A stretch of 64,000 bases of DNA. Source: Phascolarctos cinereus. Taxonomy: Eukaryota; Chordata; Mammalia; Diprotodontia; Phascolarctidae. Of this stretch, positions 11,701 to 22,600 are shown piece after piece. The notes beneath the pieces are model-generated. The model searched no databases. It was not told the DNA's origin and was given only the letters and a program-made list of their open reading frames with translations. The stretch is taken from NCBI RefSeq assembly GCF_002099425.1, contig NW_018344106.1, positions 186,001 to 250,000 on the forward strand. The letters run 5' to 3'. Position 1 is the stretch's first letter; each line of letters starts with the position of its first letter. A program made the position numbers and the translations under genes.

Positions 11701-14700
11701 GTGATTGTTGATAAATCAAAATAAATTAATAATTAAAAAAAAGAAATATTATTTCATGAAGGACAGAAATGTTGGATGGAGGCCCTGTGCGTCCTCTCAT
11801 GTAAGTGAGGCTTGCTTCTTCTCCACCCTAAAGTCAGGCCATTCTCCCCCCACCCCCTTTCCCCACAATTACCCTGCAGCTTGGTCCTAAGCTCTCAGGG
11901 GTTCTCGTGCAGGGAAGGGCCTGGGGCATCATTTGTCTGGCCTCTACTTTGTGTTGCTCATATTTTTGTATTTTGCACTCACTTATCTTTCTCCTCCCAG
12001 GGATGCTTTCAGAGAATGAAAAACAGCAGGGCCCGGCTCCTGGACAAGTATCGCCGAGTGGGAGTAGCTCCCCGAGGCCTCATGGCCCAGGAGGTGATGG
12101 AGGCAGAGTGGCTGACCTTGCAGTCCACCCACGAGAGCTTGGCCCAGAGGTGCAGCAGGACTTTTGCACAGGTCTGTCTGCCCACAGGTGGTGAGTGAGG
12201 GGTACGAGGGACTATCCTCCATCCTTTTCAGTATTTGGACAACTCTTGGGACAGAGACCAGGAGGTCTGGGAGCCCCTTATTTCTTTAGCATTAGTGGGG
12301 AAAAGGCTGGTGCACCAGGGCGCTATGAAAGGGCGGTCCTGAGGTCCCTCCTGCCCGCTCCCTCGAGGGGTCATGGCTACGCTGGGCCACAGCTTGGGAT
12401 CCTTTGGAGGAGAAGAATACAAACCCACATGCTTCCTCTCCCTTGTAGGTGGAGGACCCTGAGGAACTTGCTGTCCTGGAGGACATCCAGCAGGAGCTGA
12501 TGAGTCAAGGTGATTCTGGAATGTGGGCCTTGGATGCTCCAGCTCCCTTGCGGCAATTTGGCCACAAACCTGCCCCATGTGCTGGCACCTCCCCCTTGTC
12601 TCAGTGTTCACTAGCCTAGGCATCAGGAGGCCTGCATCCTAGGGCAGACGTGGCTGGCCAGTCTTGGGCAGATCCCTCCCCTCTCTGAGCTTGGGGGAAT
12701 GCCCGAGGATCTGTTCCAGGGCTGGCCTGTGGGAGAGCGGTAAGCGTGGACTACAGGTGAGGAGACTGGGCCTGGGGCGAGAAGCCACTCCATACCAGTG
12801 TGCTCCAGATGGTGCTGACCTGAGAGAGCTTTGAAAGAAAAAGCGTGGGCCAGGGTGTCTTCCATGTAACCATGGCATCTGAGAGCAGAGCAGACTTTCT
12901 GCCACTCTCCCACATGATGAGGTGGGCCAGACCACTGGACCTAGAGCCAGGGAGGCTTGAGTTCTAATCCTGCCCCACACATGGTAGCTGGGGAACTGTG
13001 GGCAAGTCCCTTCGGTGTCCTAGTCCATAAAAGGGGAGTTGAAGTCTGGTGAGGATCCAATGGTGTCCTATGTCAGTGTTGATAAGAATGCACACACCCA
13101 GTGTTTCGCAAGCCTTAGGTCTTTATACACATGGATTGCTACTTTTGCTGGTGTGAATGTGTTCTAGACTCCCCTCCACAGCCCTCAGGCTGACTACGTG
13201 CCCCTCCCTGGCTCTCTCCCTCTCTTTATAACTGTCTTGTATTCATCTGAATCTCCCTGTACTATGTCCATGAGTGTGTGTGTGGGGGGAGTGGTACGGA
13301 TCAGTACATACACACACACTCACACACACACCCATGTGGCTCCCACTTTGAGAGGAGGAAGGACTGTTACCCTCGGTGTATTTATACTCTGAGTGCCTGG
13401 TACCGAGTATGTATTTTCTGTCCAGGCTGGCTCAGGGCCACTGGGGGGCTCTGTTGCTCTCATGGCAGGGTTTTAGGGTCTCAAAGCGTGGGTCTGGGGC
13501 CTCTCCCTAAGCCATCTGTGTGTGCCCCTGCTGTGTTATTCCTCCATGCCTTCCCACACAGAGGCCTGGGCGCCAGGAGTACTGGCCATCCTGTCCTCCC
13601 ACGGCCCCATAAGCTCTTGTGGTCCTGTCCTTCAGAGTTCCTTGTGCTATTACAGCTTGATTGTGCCCTTTGCCCCTCTCTATGATGCTCATCTTTCATT
13701 CTCGGCCTGGGGACAGCAGCAGCAGTAAAATATTTGCATGGGTCTTTGCTATAGGAAAAGCTGTGGTCCATAAAGGAGGTTGGCAGTGTCTCAGTGTGGT
13801 CTAGTCTGCTCTCTGCCTCCTTTTTAGCCCTGCCCAGCTTGTGGTCCCCTTGTTCTGGGTCCCAGAAATACATATGATGGGTTAACAGTAGGATGTCCAT
13901 TCAAATGCAGGTTGAATATCTACACACACACTCACACACACACACCCATGTGGCTCCCACATGGTATTCTTCATCCATTTGGTGTTCCTTGTGTGGATGG
14001 AAAATCTGAACTCCTTCAAGTGATGCCAGATGTCTTCCAGGAGGCTCTGTAATGCCTTGGGCTTCATGCAACACCCCCAGTGTCATCAGCAAACAAGTGT
14101 CCCTTGCCCCCTGGGAAGCCATCCCTCCTTGAGCCAGATGGTGACGAGCACCTTTGAGGAGAGTCCACCTCCTCATTTTTGTGCCTTATTATTGGGTGGG
14201 GGGATGAACGGGTATTTCCATTGTTTCCTCTTCCAAAGAGTCTTGAATGATCTTGACGTGTGGGTGGGAGCACCTTGGGAGAAGAGCCATTGAACAAGCC
14301 CAGGGAAGTCATTGTGAGTCGCAGACGTTGTCCATTGTGGTCTGGCACTTGCTGAAGCCTCCTGACCAGTGCCTTGGGTTAGTTGACTCTAGGTGACACC
14401 ATTGGCACCTTTTCCATGCTCCGGCATCTTCCTCTCTTCCAGATACCTTGTGTCCAGGCATCTCAAAGCTCACCTTCACACTTGTGCAGATCCCCCCACA
14501 AGAATCTGCTCTGAGACCCCAAGATGTTTTCCTGCCTTTGTTCTCTTGGGTGCCCCTCCTGTCTCCTCTGCAGGAGCATCTAGGCAGACAAGATTAGGTA
14601 GGGTCTAGCAGCCCTGGGTGGGGGAAGCAGGGCTTTCTCCATCTTTTCCTTTCTGTTTTCTTTCTTTTCTCGTCCCGCATTTTCGTCCTTGAGCACCCAC

Positions 14701-17700
14701 GGGTTGGCCTTGCTAACCCTCTGCTGCTTCACAAGGTGGCACTCCTCATAGTCCCTAACTGATAAATTGTCAAAGGGTAGGAACAAGCCATTCTTGAGAG
14801 AAGAAATTCAAACTTCAAAAGAGCCATATGAAGAAATGCTCCAGATCACTCAAGGAGAATGGCAGAGGCTGGAAGAATTTGTTCATGAAGTGTTGATGGA
14901 GCTGTGGCCTGGCCTAGCCATCCTGGAGACGCTGAGAACTACAGCCAGAAGTCACTCAGCTGGGCACCCCCTATGGAACCATCCTATACCACAAAGATAT
15001 AGAAGCAAGAAGAAAAGGATCCACATGTACAATGTGTATGGCAGCTCTTTTTGTGGTGGCACCAGACTGGGAGCTAAGGGGGTGATCATAGTGGCAAATG
15101 GCTGAATAGATTCCTGTAGGTGAACTGAACGGAGCCTTAACAGGCTGCAAAAAGTGATGAAGGCGATGGCGTCAGAGAAACCCCCAGAGATCTCTGTGAC
15201 GTGATGCCAAGTGAAGTGAGCAGAACCAGAACAACCAAACTGGAAAGCCTCAGAATTCTGATGAATGCAGCAGCCAGGCAAGATTCCTTCCAGAGGATCA
15301 GTGATCAGGATGTTGGAAGGCACCCTTTTCTGGACGTGGTTTGACTGTGTGGTACAAGAGATTTTTTTTTTTTGCAGGGGCAGGGGGGAGGGATTGGGAG
15401 CCTAGGAATTAAATGCTTGCCCCTCATCTAGCACCATATCCCAATAAGGGTTTTCAGTGAGTTTCTATTCTGTTTAGTTTGCCAGAAGCAATCTAGCCCA
15501 TTCTCCTGCTCAGTTCTGGGCTAGGTCACTAGCTGTAGCCATCTGTCATTTAAGTATCACTGGGCTCACCAGACAGTGGCTGGTTCAGTGGCACAACCTT
15601 ATTTGGGCATGTGGTGTTTCCTGTGTGGCATGCTAGCTTCATCCCGGTCTTTGGAAGCATGTACATTGTTGGTAGCTTGAGTTCAGTTTGCTCACCATGA
15701 TGGTCTGCAAAGGGATATCTCTGTATTTGGACAGGACATTGTGACAGTGGGCACACGCACCGGGGGAGCACTCACTTCCCTCTCTGATGTCTCCCCTGCT
15801 TCTGTCGCTGTTCCGTGGTTTCATCTTTTGGATTCATGGGAGCACGGGAGCATGATCTTGCCATTTCTGGGCTGGAACCTTGTTGGAAATCGTTCCTTAC
15901 AGCTGAGATTGCTCCACCGCATCTGGCATTTCTGTGGAATCATGGATCACACTTGGGTCTGGACTGGCAGTTACTCTCACTTCTGGGGACAATCACCTCT
16001 GAAGGGCTGAGGGCTCCTTTCTCGTTTTCATCAAACATACCTGAGATGCCTCTGTACATGAAGCCTCTAAAGTCTGGATAGAGGTGAGAACAAGTACTTG
16101 GGCCTAGGGGTGCTGATGTTGGCTTGGTCATCTTTGGCAATATTATGGTCATTTATTTTTGACTGAAGCTTATGTCATTGGTACAGGAAACAATCCCTTC
16201 CACCAATGCAAATGGTCCCTCTAGTCTGAAATATAGAACCGGAAGAAGCTTGCCATGACTTTTCCCTCCCCAAGGTAGCCGGTATGGTTGAGATGCCAAA
16301 CAGACCTCTGCGTGCTGTGCTGCTGCTTGGCTTGGCTTGTCTCTCGGGATGGGCCATGGTCATATTCATTCCTTTAGAATCTTCCCTCCTTTGAGAAACC
16401 ATGTAAATCGTAAATGGCTGCCTCGGGATGGATTGCTCTTTTATCCTTTGGGTTAGAGTCAGGCATTGTCCCAAACTTTATCTGTTCACCTGCTGTTGCT
16501 ACCTCCTGATTTCCTCACTGATAGAACTGTCCTAGAAACAGCCAACAGTGTTCCACTTCATGTCTCTAGTTGTCATGCTCCCTGTTTGGTCCCCAAATGC
16601 CCACAGGACGAGATGATTTTGTTGGGTCTCACCCCAACCTCATGGGGCTCTTTTGTGAAGTCGGACTGTTTCTAACTGTTCATCTGTTCTGGAATACCAC
16701 AAATCACGAGTGCGCGAGACTCTCTGTCTGGCAAGGAAAGCGAGTGTTTGCCAGCCAAGGTTCCTGGCCTCATCTGACCCAGGCCCTGCTCGTTGGGTCA
16801 GGAGCCTTTTTCATCTTTCAGTTTGCTTTCGTTGCCAGTCAGTGACCAGACAAGCTGTGTCTGAATTGATGCCCACAGGGACACAAAATCATTATAAAAA
16901 CTGAGATTTACGGAGAGGTTTTTAAAAAACTTTTTTTCCATCCAGGGAAGATATTTGCTGCCCTTTTGTCATCTATGAGGCCAGTTCCTTGAGGACTTTG
17001 TTTTGTTTTTATATTCCTGTGGCTTAGCACAGGGCCTGGTATATGGTAAGTGCTTGATCACTGCTCTTTACCATGGAAATAGCCATTCCCTTAAGAATCC
17101 AGATACAGAAAAGCGAGATTTTTGGTAAGGCTGGTCAGGGAAAATACTGCCTTTGGCTTTTCCAACCAGTAAAATATTATAGGAACACTTCATTACCATG
17201 CTCTTTATGACCTAGGAGTAGAGCTGGGGTCCCACACTAAGAACTAGGTGGCTTCAGTGCCTGCCTGTCAGAGAACTTAAAAGAAAATAGATTTAATATT
17301 GACCATTAATACAGCTCATTGAATGTGTTTTTAAATTTCAGTCTACAAAATCTCGTCTCAGTCCCTCCCTCTCAAGTCTCTGTCAGGATTCTTTGTCCTC
17401 TCATAACTTACTTTTCCTTTTAAATGGCCTTTGTTTTGTATCTATTTTATTCTTCTGGTTTTGCCTTCTCCCCTTTTAAACATTTTTTCCAGATTACTTG
17501 TAGGTCTTAATTACATTACAGTAGTCTGTTATGTGAACGTAGCATATTTTAATCTAACACGGCCCCCCGCCCCCCACCCCCGCTTACTGGGGGCATTTAG
17601 TTTGTTTTGCAGTCCCATATAATGTTGCTATGGAAATATGACTGAGCTTTAGAGGACTCTCCAGGCATTTCCCAACCATGGGGTTACTGGGTCCAAGAGG

Positions 17701-19332
17701 GCGCTTCTTTTTATAGAGTCCTCCATGCTGCCAGATTATCTTTGCACGATGACTGAACGTGTCTGATTTTCCACAGCCCTACCAGCATTGCGTCTAATTG
17801 CTTTTTTCTGTAGCACACGCAGCCTGGCTGTGGGATGAGGTTTCCCAGTTGTGTTCCTCCTGTCCCTGGACACTTGGAGGTTTCCTCATTGCCATTTTTC
17901 TGTGCCAGGGGAAGAGAATGTTGGTTTTGCCCTGAGTGACATAGCTTTCCTTTCCCTTCCAGAACAAGCCTTCATTGAGGAATATGAAAGGAGTTTGTGG
18001 TTTGACGACAGGTGCCTCTGGGCGCTGTTGGAGGGGCTGCAGACAGATGGGCTCATCTGTCCAGTGTGTTCAAGGTAAGAGCTTCAGTCTTTGGGGGCAG
18101 CTTTGAGTTGGGGCCATTGAGATTTCAAACCAAAGGTGGTTTTTCTAGCTGGCTTCTGAGAATGGGTCTGCTTTTAGGTACAACCTGACTGTGGTAAGAG
18201 GCACAGTCCTGTGTCAGTGTGGCCTCCGTCTCTCGTCTCAGGTGAGTTGTCCCCTCTTGCTGTCCCTTAGACATTGTACAATTGCCTGTTTATAGTGAGG
18301 CAGCGCGCATTAAGTGCTGACTGTGTGTGGAGCACTGAAGAGCCCCTGCCTTCTAGGATTGTGTTCTAAAGCAGGAAGACAAATAGGAAGGGGAAGAGCA
18401 CAGGTGTCTGGAGCAGGGCTGTGGTCCTAAAAGGGGCCGTCCACTCAGAGGGAGGGGCCTCCAGGAGAACCACGGGGGTGGGGGTGGGGGTATTACTTTC
18501 CTTCACCATGTTCCCCCTCAGGCTCCAGAGCTGACAGAACAGATCTTCCGGGCCCTCTTAGAGGAAAGTGTGAACAGACACAGTGAGTTCTGTGCCCACA
18601 GGCCTGAGTTTTCTGTCACCAGCGGAACAGAAGAAAATGCCAGTCTTCTCCTGAGCTGTGTGGTAGGCTTAGCGCACATTCAGCGCACTGGAGCCTTCTG
18701 GCTCCTGAGGGAGGCTCGGTGGGGCTGCTTCTGTCTGATGTACTGCATTGCCCTTTGACCCTGAATCCTTCATCATCAGATGCCAGGAAGCTGATTGCCT
18801 TTTAGCAGGCAGAAAGGGAAACCATAAAATCTGCACATGTAACTAAGAAGGGAGACAAGGCCAGGGCAGTTCCTGGGAGAAGAGCTAGAGTTGTCAGTGG
18901 ACCGCCAGCTTAGAGTGAGTCAGTATCTAAGAGAACAGCCTGTGTATGGGAGGGGTGGGGAGCATCACCATGTCAGAGGCCTTCAGGCCAACCCACACAT
19001 AAGGATCCCTTTGACCACCTGACCTCAAAAGGGTCAGCCTACATGCTTAAAGACTCCTGGTGAGGACAGGCGCTGGTGTGCTGGGCTGCCTGGTGAAGTA
19101 GTGAGCTGCCCCTCCTCATTATTAGAGGCCTGAGAGGAGAAGCCCTAGTCAGAAAGGCTGCTCAGGACAAGGCAGTGAGCCTGCCGGCCACACAGGGTTA
19201 GCATCCCCCCCCTGCCCCCTTCCTGGTGTCTCCCTGCCACCGCCCCCCACCTGGTCCTGCTGTGGCCCTCCATAGTTACAGATTGTTCTCTTCTGTGTAC
19301 AGGTGTGCGACACTTGGATGGTTCTTCTCTGA
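8753..19332 (+). CDS. RPAIN: RPA-interacting protein (RIP), complete
   Basis: RPAIN binds replication protein A and carries it into the nucleus with importin beta. Seven coding exons are seen: 8753-8836, 12001-12171, 12449-12509, 17963-18074, 18178-18241, 18522-18662 and 19303-19332, giving 220 aa (human about 219). Exon 1 gives [20 protein letters not shown] then TWKETYRQ. Exons 2-3 carry [14 protein letters not shown] and [16 protein letters not shown]. Exons 4-7 form the C-terminal zinc-finger-like region, with CPVC, CQCGL, HSEFCAH and CVVCDTW. The start was chosen by similarity to the human N-terminus; another ATG lies 5 nt upstream out of frame (8748). Intron 1 holds an L1, and intron 3 (5.4 kb) holds LINE fragments. 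The gene diverges from NUP88 and converges on C1QBP. Exon 2 is the least conserved part. Confidence 0.95.
9644..11741 (+). mobile_element. 5'-truncated L1 with target-site duplication
   Basis: A 2.1-kb L1 begins at the reverse-transcriptase FADD segment (TTTGCAGATGATATGAG near 9674). It runs through the ORF2 C-terminus and 3' UTR to an A-rich tail. It is flanked by AGAAATGTTATTTCAT (9628-9643) and AGAAATATTATTTCAT (11742-11757), a 16-bp duplication with one mismatch. The reading frame is broken in many places. It lies in RPAIN intron 1 in the sense direction. Confidence 0.92.
12510..13900. other. RPAIN intron 3, 5' part, no gene seen
   Basis: Intronic sequence with an AC/GT-rich patch near 13275-13335 and several short ORFs without recognisable similarity. 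I see no exon-like conserved segment. Confidence 0.5.
13900..14420 (-). mobile_element. Possible RTE-clade LINE fragment, antisense
   Basis: The minus strand contains [12 protein letters not shown], a reverse-transcriptase FADD motif. The flanking nucleotide text resembles RTE-type elements (TTGAATGATCTTGACGTGTG). It is decayed; family assignment is from memory. Confidence 0.45.
14740..15330 (+). mobile_element. Old divergent L1 3' fragment
   Basis: It follows the younger L1 copies in order: GATAAATTGTCAAAGG, AAATGCTCCAGATCACT, GATCCACATGTACAATGTG, GGCAGCTCTTTTTGTGGTGG and GCCAAGTGAAGTGAGCAGAA. There are many substitutions and gaps. Confidence 0.75.
15400..17430. other. RPAIN intron 3, middle part, unclassified
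   Basis: About 2 kb with no exon and no repeat I can name. The minus strand has moderately long open stretches (for example 16175-16474) but no recognisable protein. It may be an old, unclassified interspersed element. Confidence 0.4.
17430..17860 (-). mobile_element. Old L1 fragment, antisense
   Basis: The text parallels the antisense L1 at 6330-6905: GTTACTGGGTCCAAGAGGG, then CCACAGCCCTACCAGCATTG and GTCTAATTGCTTTT. It ends about 100 bp before RPAIN exon 4. Confidence 0.55.
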
Positions 19333-19464
19333 TGGCCTCTGGAGGATGTCCTCCTCGTGGAGCGAGGGGTCATGTTTCTATGGATAATTCTATTTATTCC
19401 TGGGTATGGGGAGGGGACTGAGGGGAGCCAGGACTGACATTGGACGCTGGAGGGGCCCAAGTGT

Positions 19465-19470
19465 TTTATT
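19465..19470 (-). terminator. C1QBP polyadenylation signal
   Basis: Minus-strand AATAAA (plus TTTATT) lies about 163 nt after the C1QBP stop, implying cleavage near 19445-19455. It lies inside the RPAIN 3' UTR, so the two mature transcripts would overlap. Confidence 0.6.
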
Positions 19471-19516
19471 TCTCATCATTCTGTGGTGGTGTACAAAAAT
19501 GCACATGGAGCAAGGA

Positions 19517-19522
19517 AATAAA
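19517..19522 (+). terminator. RPAIN polyadenylation signal
   Basis: AATAAA lies 185 nt after the RPAIN stop codon, implying cleavage near 19535-19545. It is the first canonical plus-strand signal seen after the last exon. Confidence 0.65.
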
Positions 19523-19632
19523 AGGGTTAGGGAACATGATCTACGTCTGACAGCATTCTACCGCGCTTTCTTCATGATAGCTTCTACATAACTTCTCTTT
19601 GAAGGGCAGGGTCTCGCAGCGTCAGGCCTCCC

Positions 19633-22600
19633 CTACTGACACTTGACAAACCCTTTCAGATCTTCCAGAAAGCTGATGTACTCCTGGTGTTCTAAGGCTG
19701 TGCTGAGCTCGATCAGTTCATCTGCAAATGTGTTGTCCACCCCTCGGTCAGCCAGGAAGTCCATCAAGTGGTCATACAGGGCCTGGAACAAGACAGGTCT
19801 TGGTGGCCTGCTCCTCTGGGCCAACTGGGTTCTTCTGTATAGGCTGGGCAAAGTGCCTGGCCACACCTCCAAGGAGGTAGAGCCCAACCCTGCAGACACT
19901 GACCCTTGATTTTTGTCCAGGTCATTCTTACCTTCAGCTGGTTCCCCCCCTACGTCACCAGATAAAAGAATAAGGAACTCAGAGGCAAACCCCAAACTAG
20001 GCACGGAGGTGTCTCAAACTTGAAGTGCAGAGACCAAGTCCTGTTTTCAGGGAGGATAGGGGGAGACAAGCCAGGAAGAGGTGAAGCCTCCTGATGAGGG
20101 CCACCAGGCCTGCAGAGGGGAAAGCTGGCCCTCTGGGCCCACGAGACCTCCCTTTAAGGTTCTTGTTCCTAGCGCTCTAACCCTAGGCCTTTGCTACTAC
20201 AGTGGGGCTTTAGGCATCCTCAGAGGTGCTCGGCCACCGTTCTCTCTGCCTGGGGGCTCAGAGCTAACAGAAGGACATTCTAGGCCCTAGAATACAAGTC
20301 CCCAGAACAGGAAGGCTGTGACAGTGGGGCACTTGTCTAAGCTCTTAGTGAGTGGGGGAGGGGACATGGCCAAAGCACCCCACTCTGGCTAAGATCCCCC
20401 GTACCTACCCAGTCCAGGGAATCCGTGTTGAGTGTGTAGTTTGTATCCTTCCAGTCAGATTCGCTGGTGGGCTGAAAGCTAACTTCCCGGATGGAGAAAA
20501 TGTCACTCTCATCCTCTTCCTCCTGTCCAACCTAAAAAGTTTTCAGAAAAGAATGGGGGCTGGGTGCTAGCCAAGGGCCTGGGGCTGTGGAAAGAGTTCC
20601 TTGTTTGGAGTCATGAGGCCTAGGCTTGAGAAGCCAATTAATTGGTCTCTCTGAGCCTCACCTTCCCAACTATGAAACGGGGGTGACACTGCCAGGACCA
20701 CCACCTTGCTGCTGGTTTACCCTAGCCAAGTGACTCAGGGACTGACCTCAGCATTTCCCACCCAACCTTGCCTTGCCCCTCCCCACAGAGGCCACAAGGA
20801 GATGGAGGGAGCAGGCCCTGCCCCACGGGAAACCATCCCCCCCACCCCCGGTTCTACCTCGTCCTCTGGATAGTGGCAGTCCAACACAAGGGCCTTCTTG
20901 GTATCGTCCTTCACAACCTCCACCACGAAGTTTGGGGTTGATGTAAGTTCAGGCTGGACCCGAGGAGAAGTCAGTTAGCCAGGGTTCTATTGGCCCAGGG
21001 CCCAGCTCCCTCCCCACCAAGGCCTGATAGGGTCACTCCCTGTCAATGGCTTCTCTTCAGCACCTGCCAATTACTTCCAGGACCAAATATGACCCTGTCC
21101 TCTGACACCTGGTACCTTCCAAAATGGCATTCCAATCTGCTTGCCAACATGACCCCCTTTCTTACACATTCCCTTCTTGGCTGTCGCGGTTTCTCAGACT
21201 TAGTGCTCCATCTCCTGCCCACACTGTGGACCCTGGGAATGTGGCTCATGCTGGAATGGGGCCCTCTCTTGCCTCAATTACCCTGCATTGATCTGTTTCA
21301 GGAGGATCTGCACACAGTATCCACCACAACTGAATTAACCTGGTGGACCCTGACAAGCTGGGGTGTGAAAGGCTCCCATACCCTCATGTGCTCAGTGCCC
21401 AAATGTACTCTTGGAAGGGGGCGCTGAAGCCCCAGGCTGAGCTCACCTCTTGCTGTTCATGGGCTTTCTGTCCCTCTGGTGGTTCGTCATCAAATGTCGG
21501 TGGGATACTGTTGTTAATATTGAATGTGACTGTAATCCTGAAGCAGAAAAAGAAATCAAGTGGGTCCCGTATCTGTTGCGATCCCCTCCTCCGCCCCTTC
21601 CCCACAGGGCACACCAGCAGCCTCTCCAGGCCAAGGGAGTTCGTGTCCCGTGACCCAACAACATGGTTTTTGTAAGGGATGGAAGTAGAAGCCCAAAGCA
21701 GCGCTGCTGCGTTTCAGGGGCCTATTCCCCCCCCCCCCGCCACCATCATCCTTCCATGGCTAGTTTCTCAAGCTTGGCCCTTTCCCTACCACCATCAGGA
21801 GGGACAGCATGTTTTAGGGGTGGTCCCTCTTTGGACACCTTTCTCCCCAACTCCCCTCAAACACCCACCTGAAAGGACCATTGTATAGGGCTGTTCCAGT
21901 GACTCAGGAGTGTGGGATTTAGTGATGACACACAAGTTCTACCTACCATCTGATGTCCGCTAAGGTCCCCTTTTCCAGCTCTCAGTCTGTGGTCATAGGA
22001 CCAGCAGTGAGTGCCCGGGGCATACCAACAGTCCCTCCCAGTCCAGGCCAGACTCACCTCTCGCCAGCTAATCTCCGGACTAACTTGGCTTCTGTCCCTT
22101 GCACACCCAGTTCCCAATCCCCAGACATCTTGGGGAGGGATTTGTGTTTCTGGATTTTCCTCTCCTCTTTAATTTCATCTGTCAGGAATTTGGCAAAGGC
22201 CTTGTCCCCTGAAATAAAAATGGAGATACGGGAATGCCATCGTTTAAACTCTTATCATGGGTTCGTGTTAAAGACAGATGCAGAGACCCTTGGCACGGCC
22301 AGCCTCGACTAAAACTCTCACTTTTCTCATGGACTTCAAGGTTGAGTTGGGTGGGGAGGCCTGAGACCATCATGATGCCAGTATGGCCACATACCTCCTG
22401 GCTGCCTCCCCCATCTACCTCTCTAACACAGGGGGTGGGAGGTATGGGCAGGGCCTCAGTTCCCTCTCCCCAACAGCTGTGAACATGAATCTGGAGTCAA
22501 GGCTAGCCAGGAATAAATGACAGACAAGGAACAGGTGCCCTCAGTGCCTCTGCAGGAGTCCTTCCTGACTGAGCCCAGCTCCTGAGTCCCGGCACGGTCC

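Noticed and set aside
15400-16900. Possible retroelement in RPAIN intron 3
   Set aside because: Some minus-strand stretches are open, but I could not identify a family or terminal repeats, so I make no claim of a virus-derived element.
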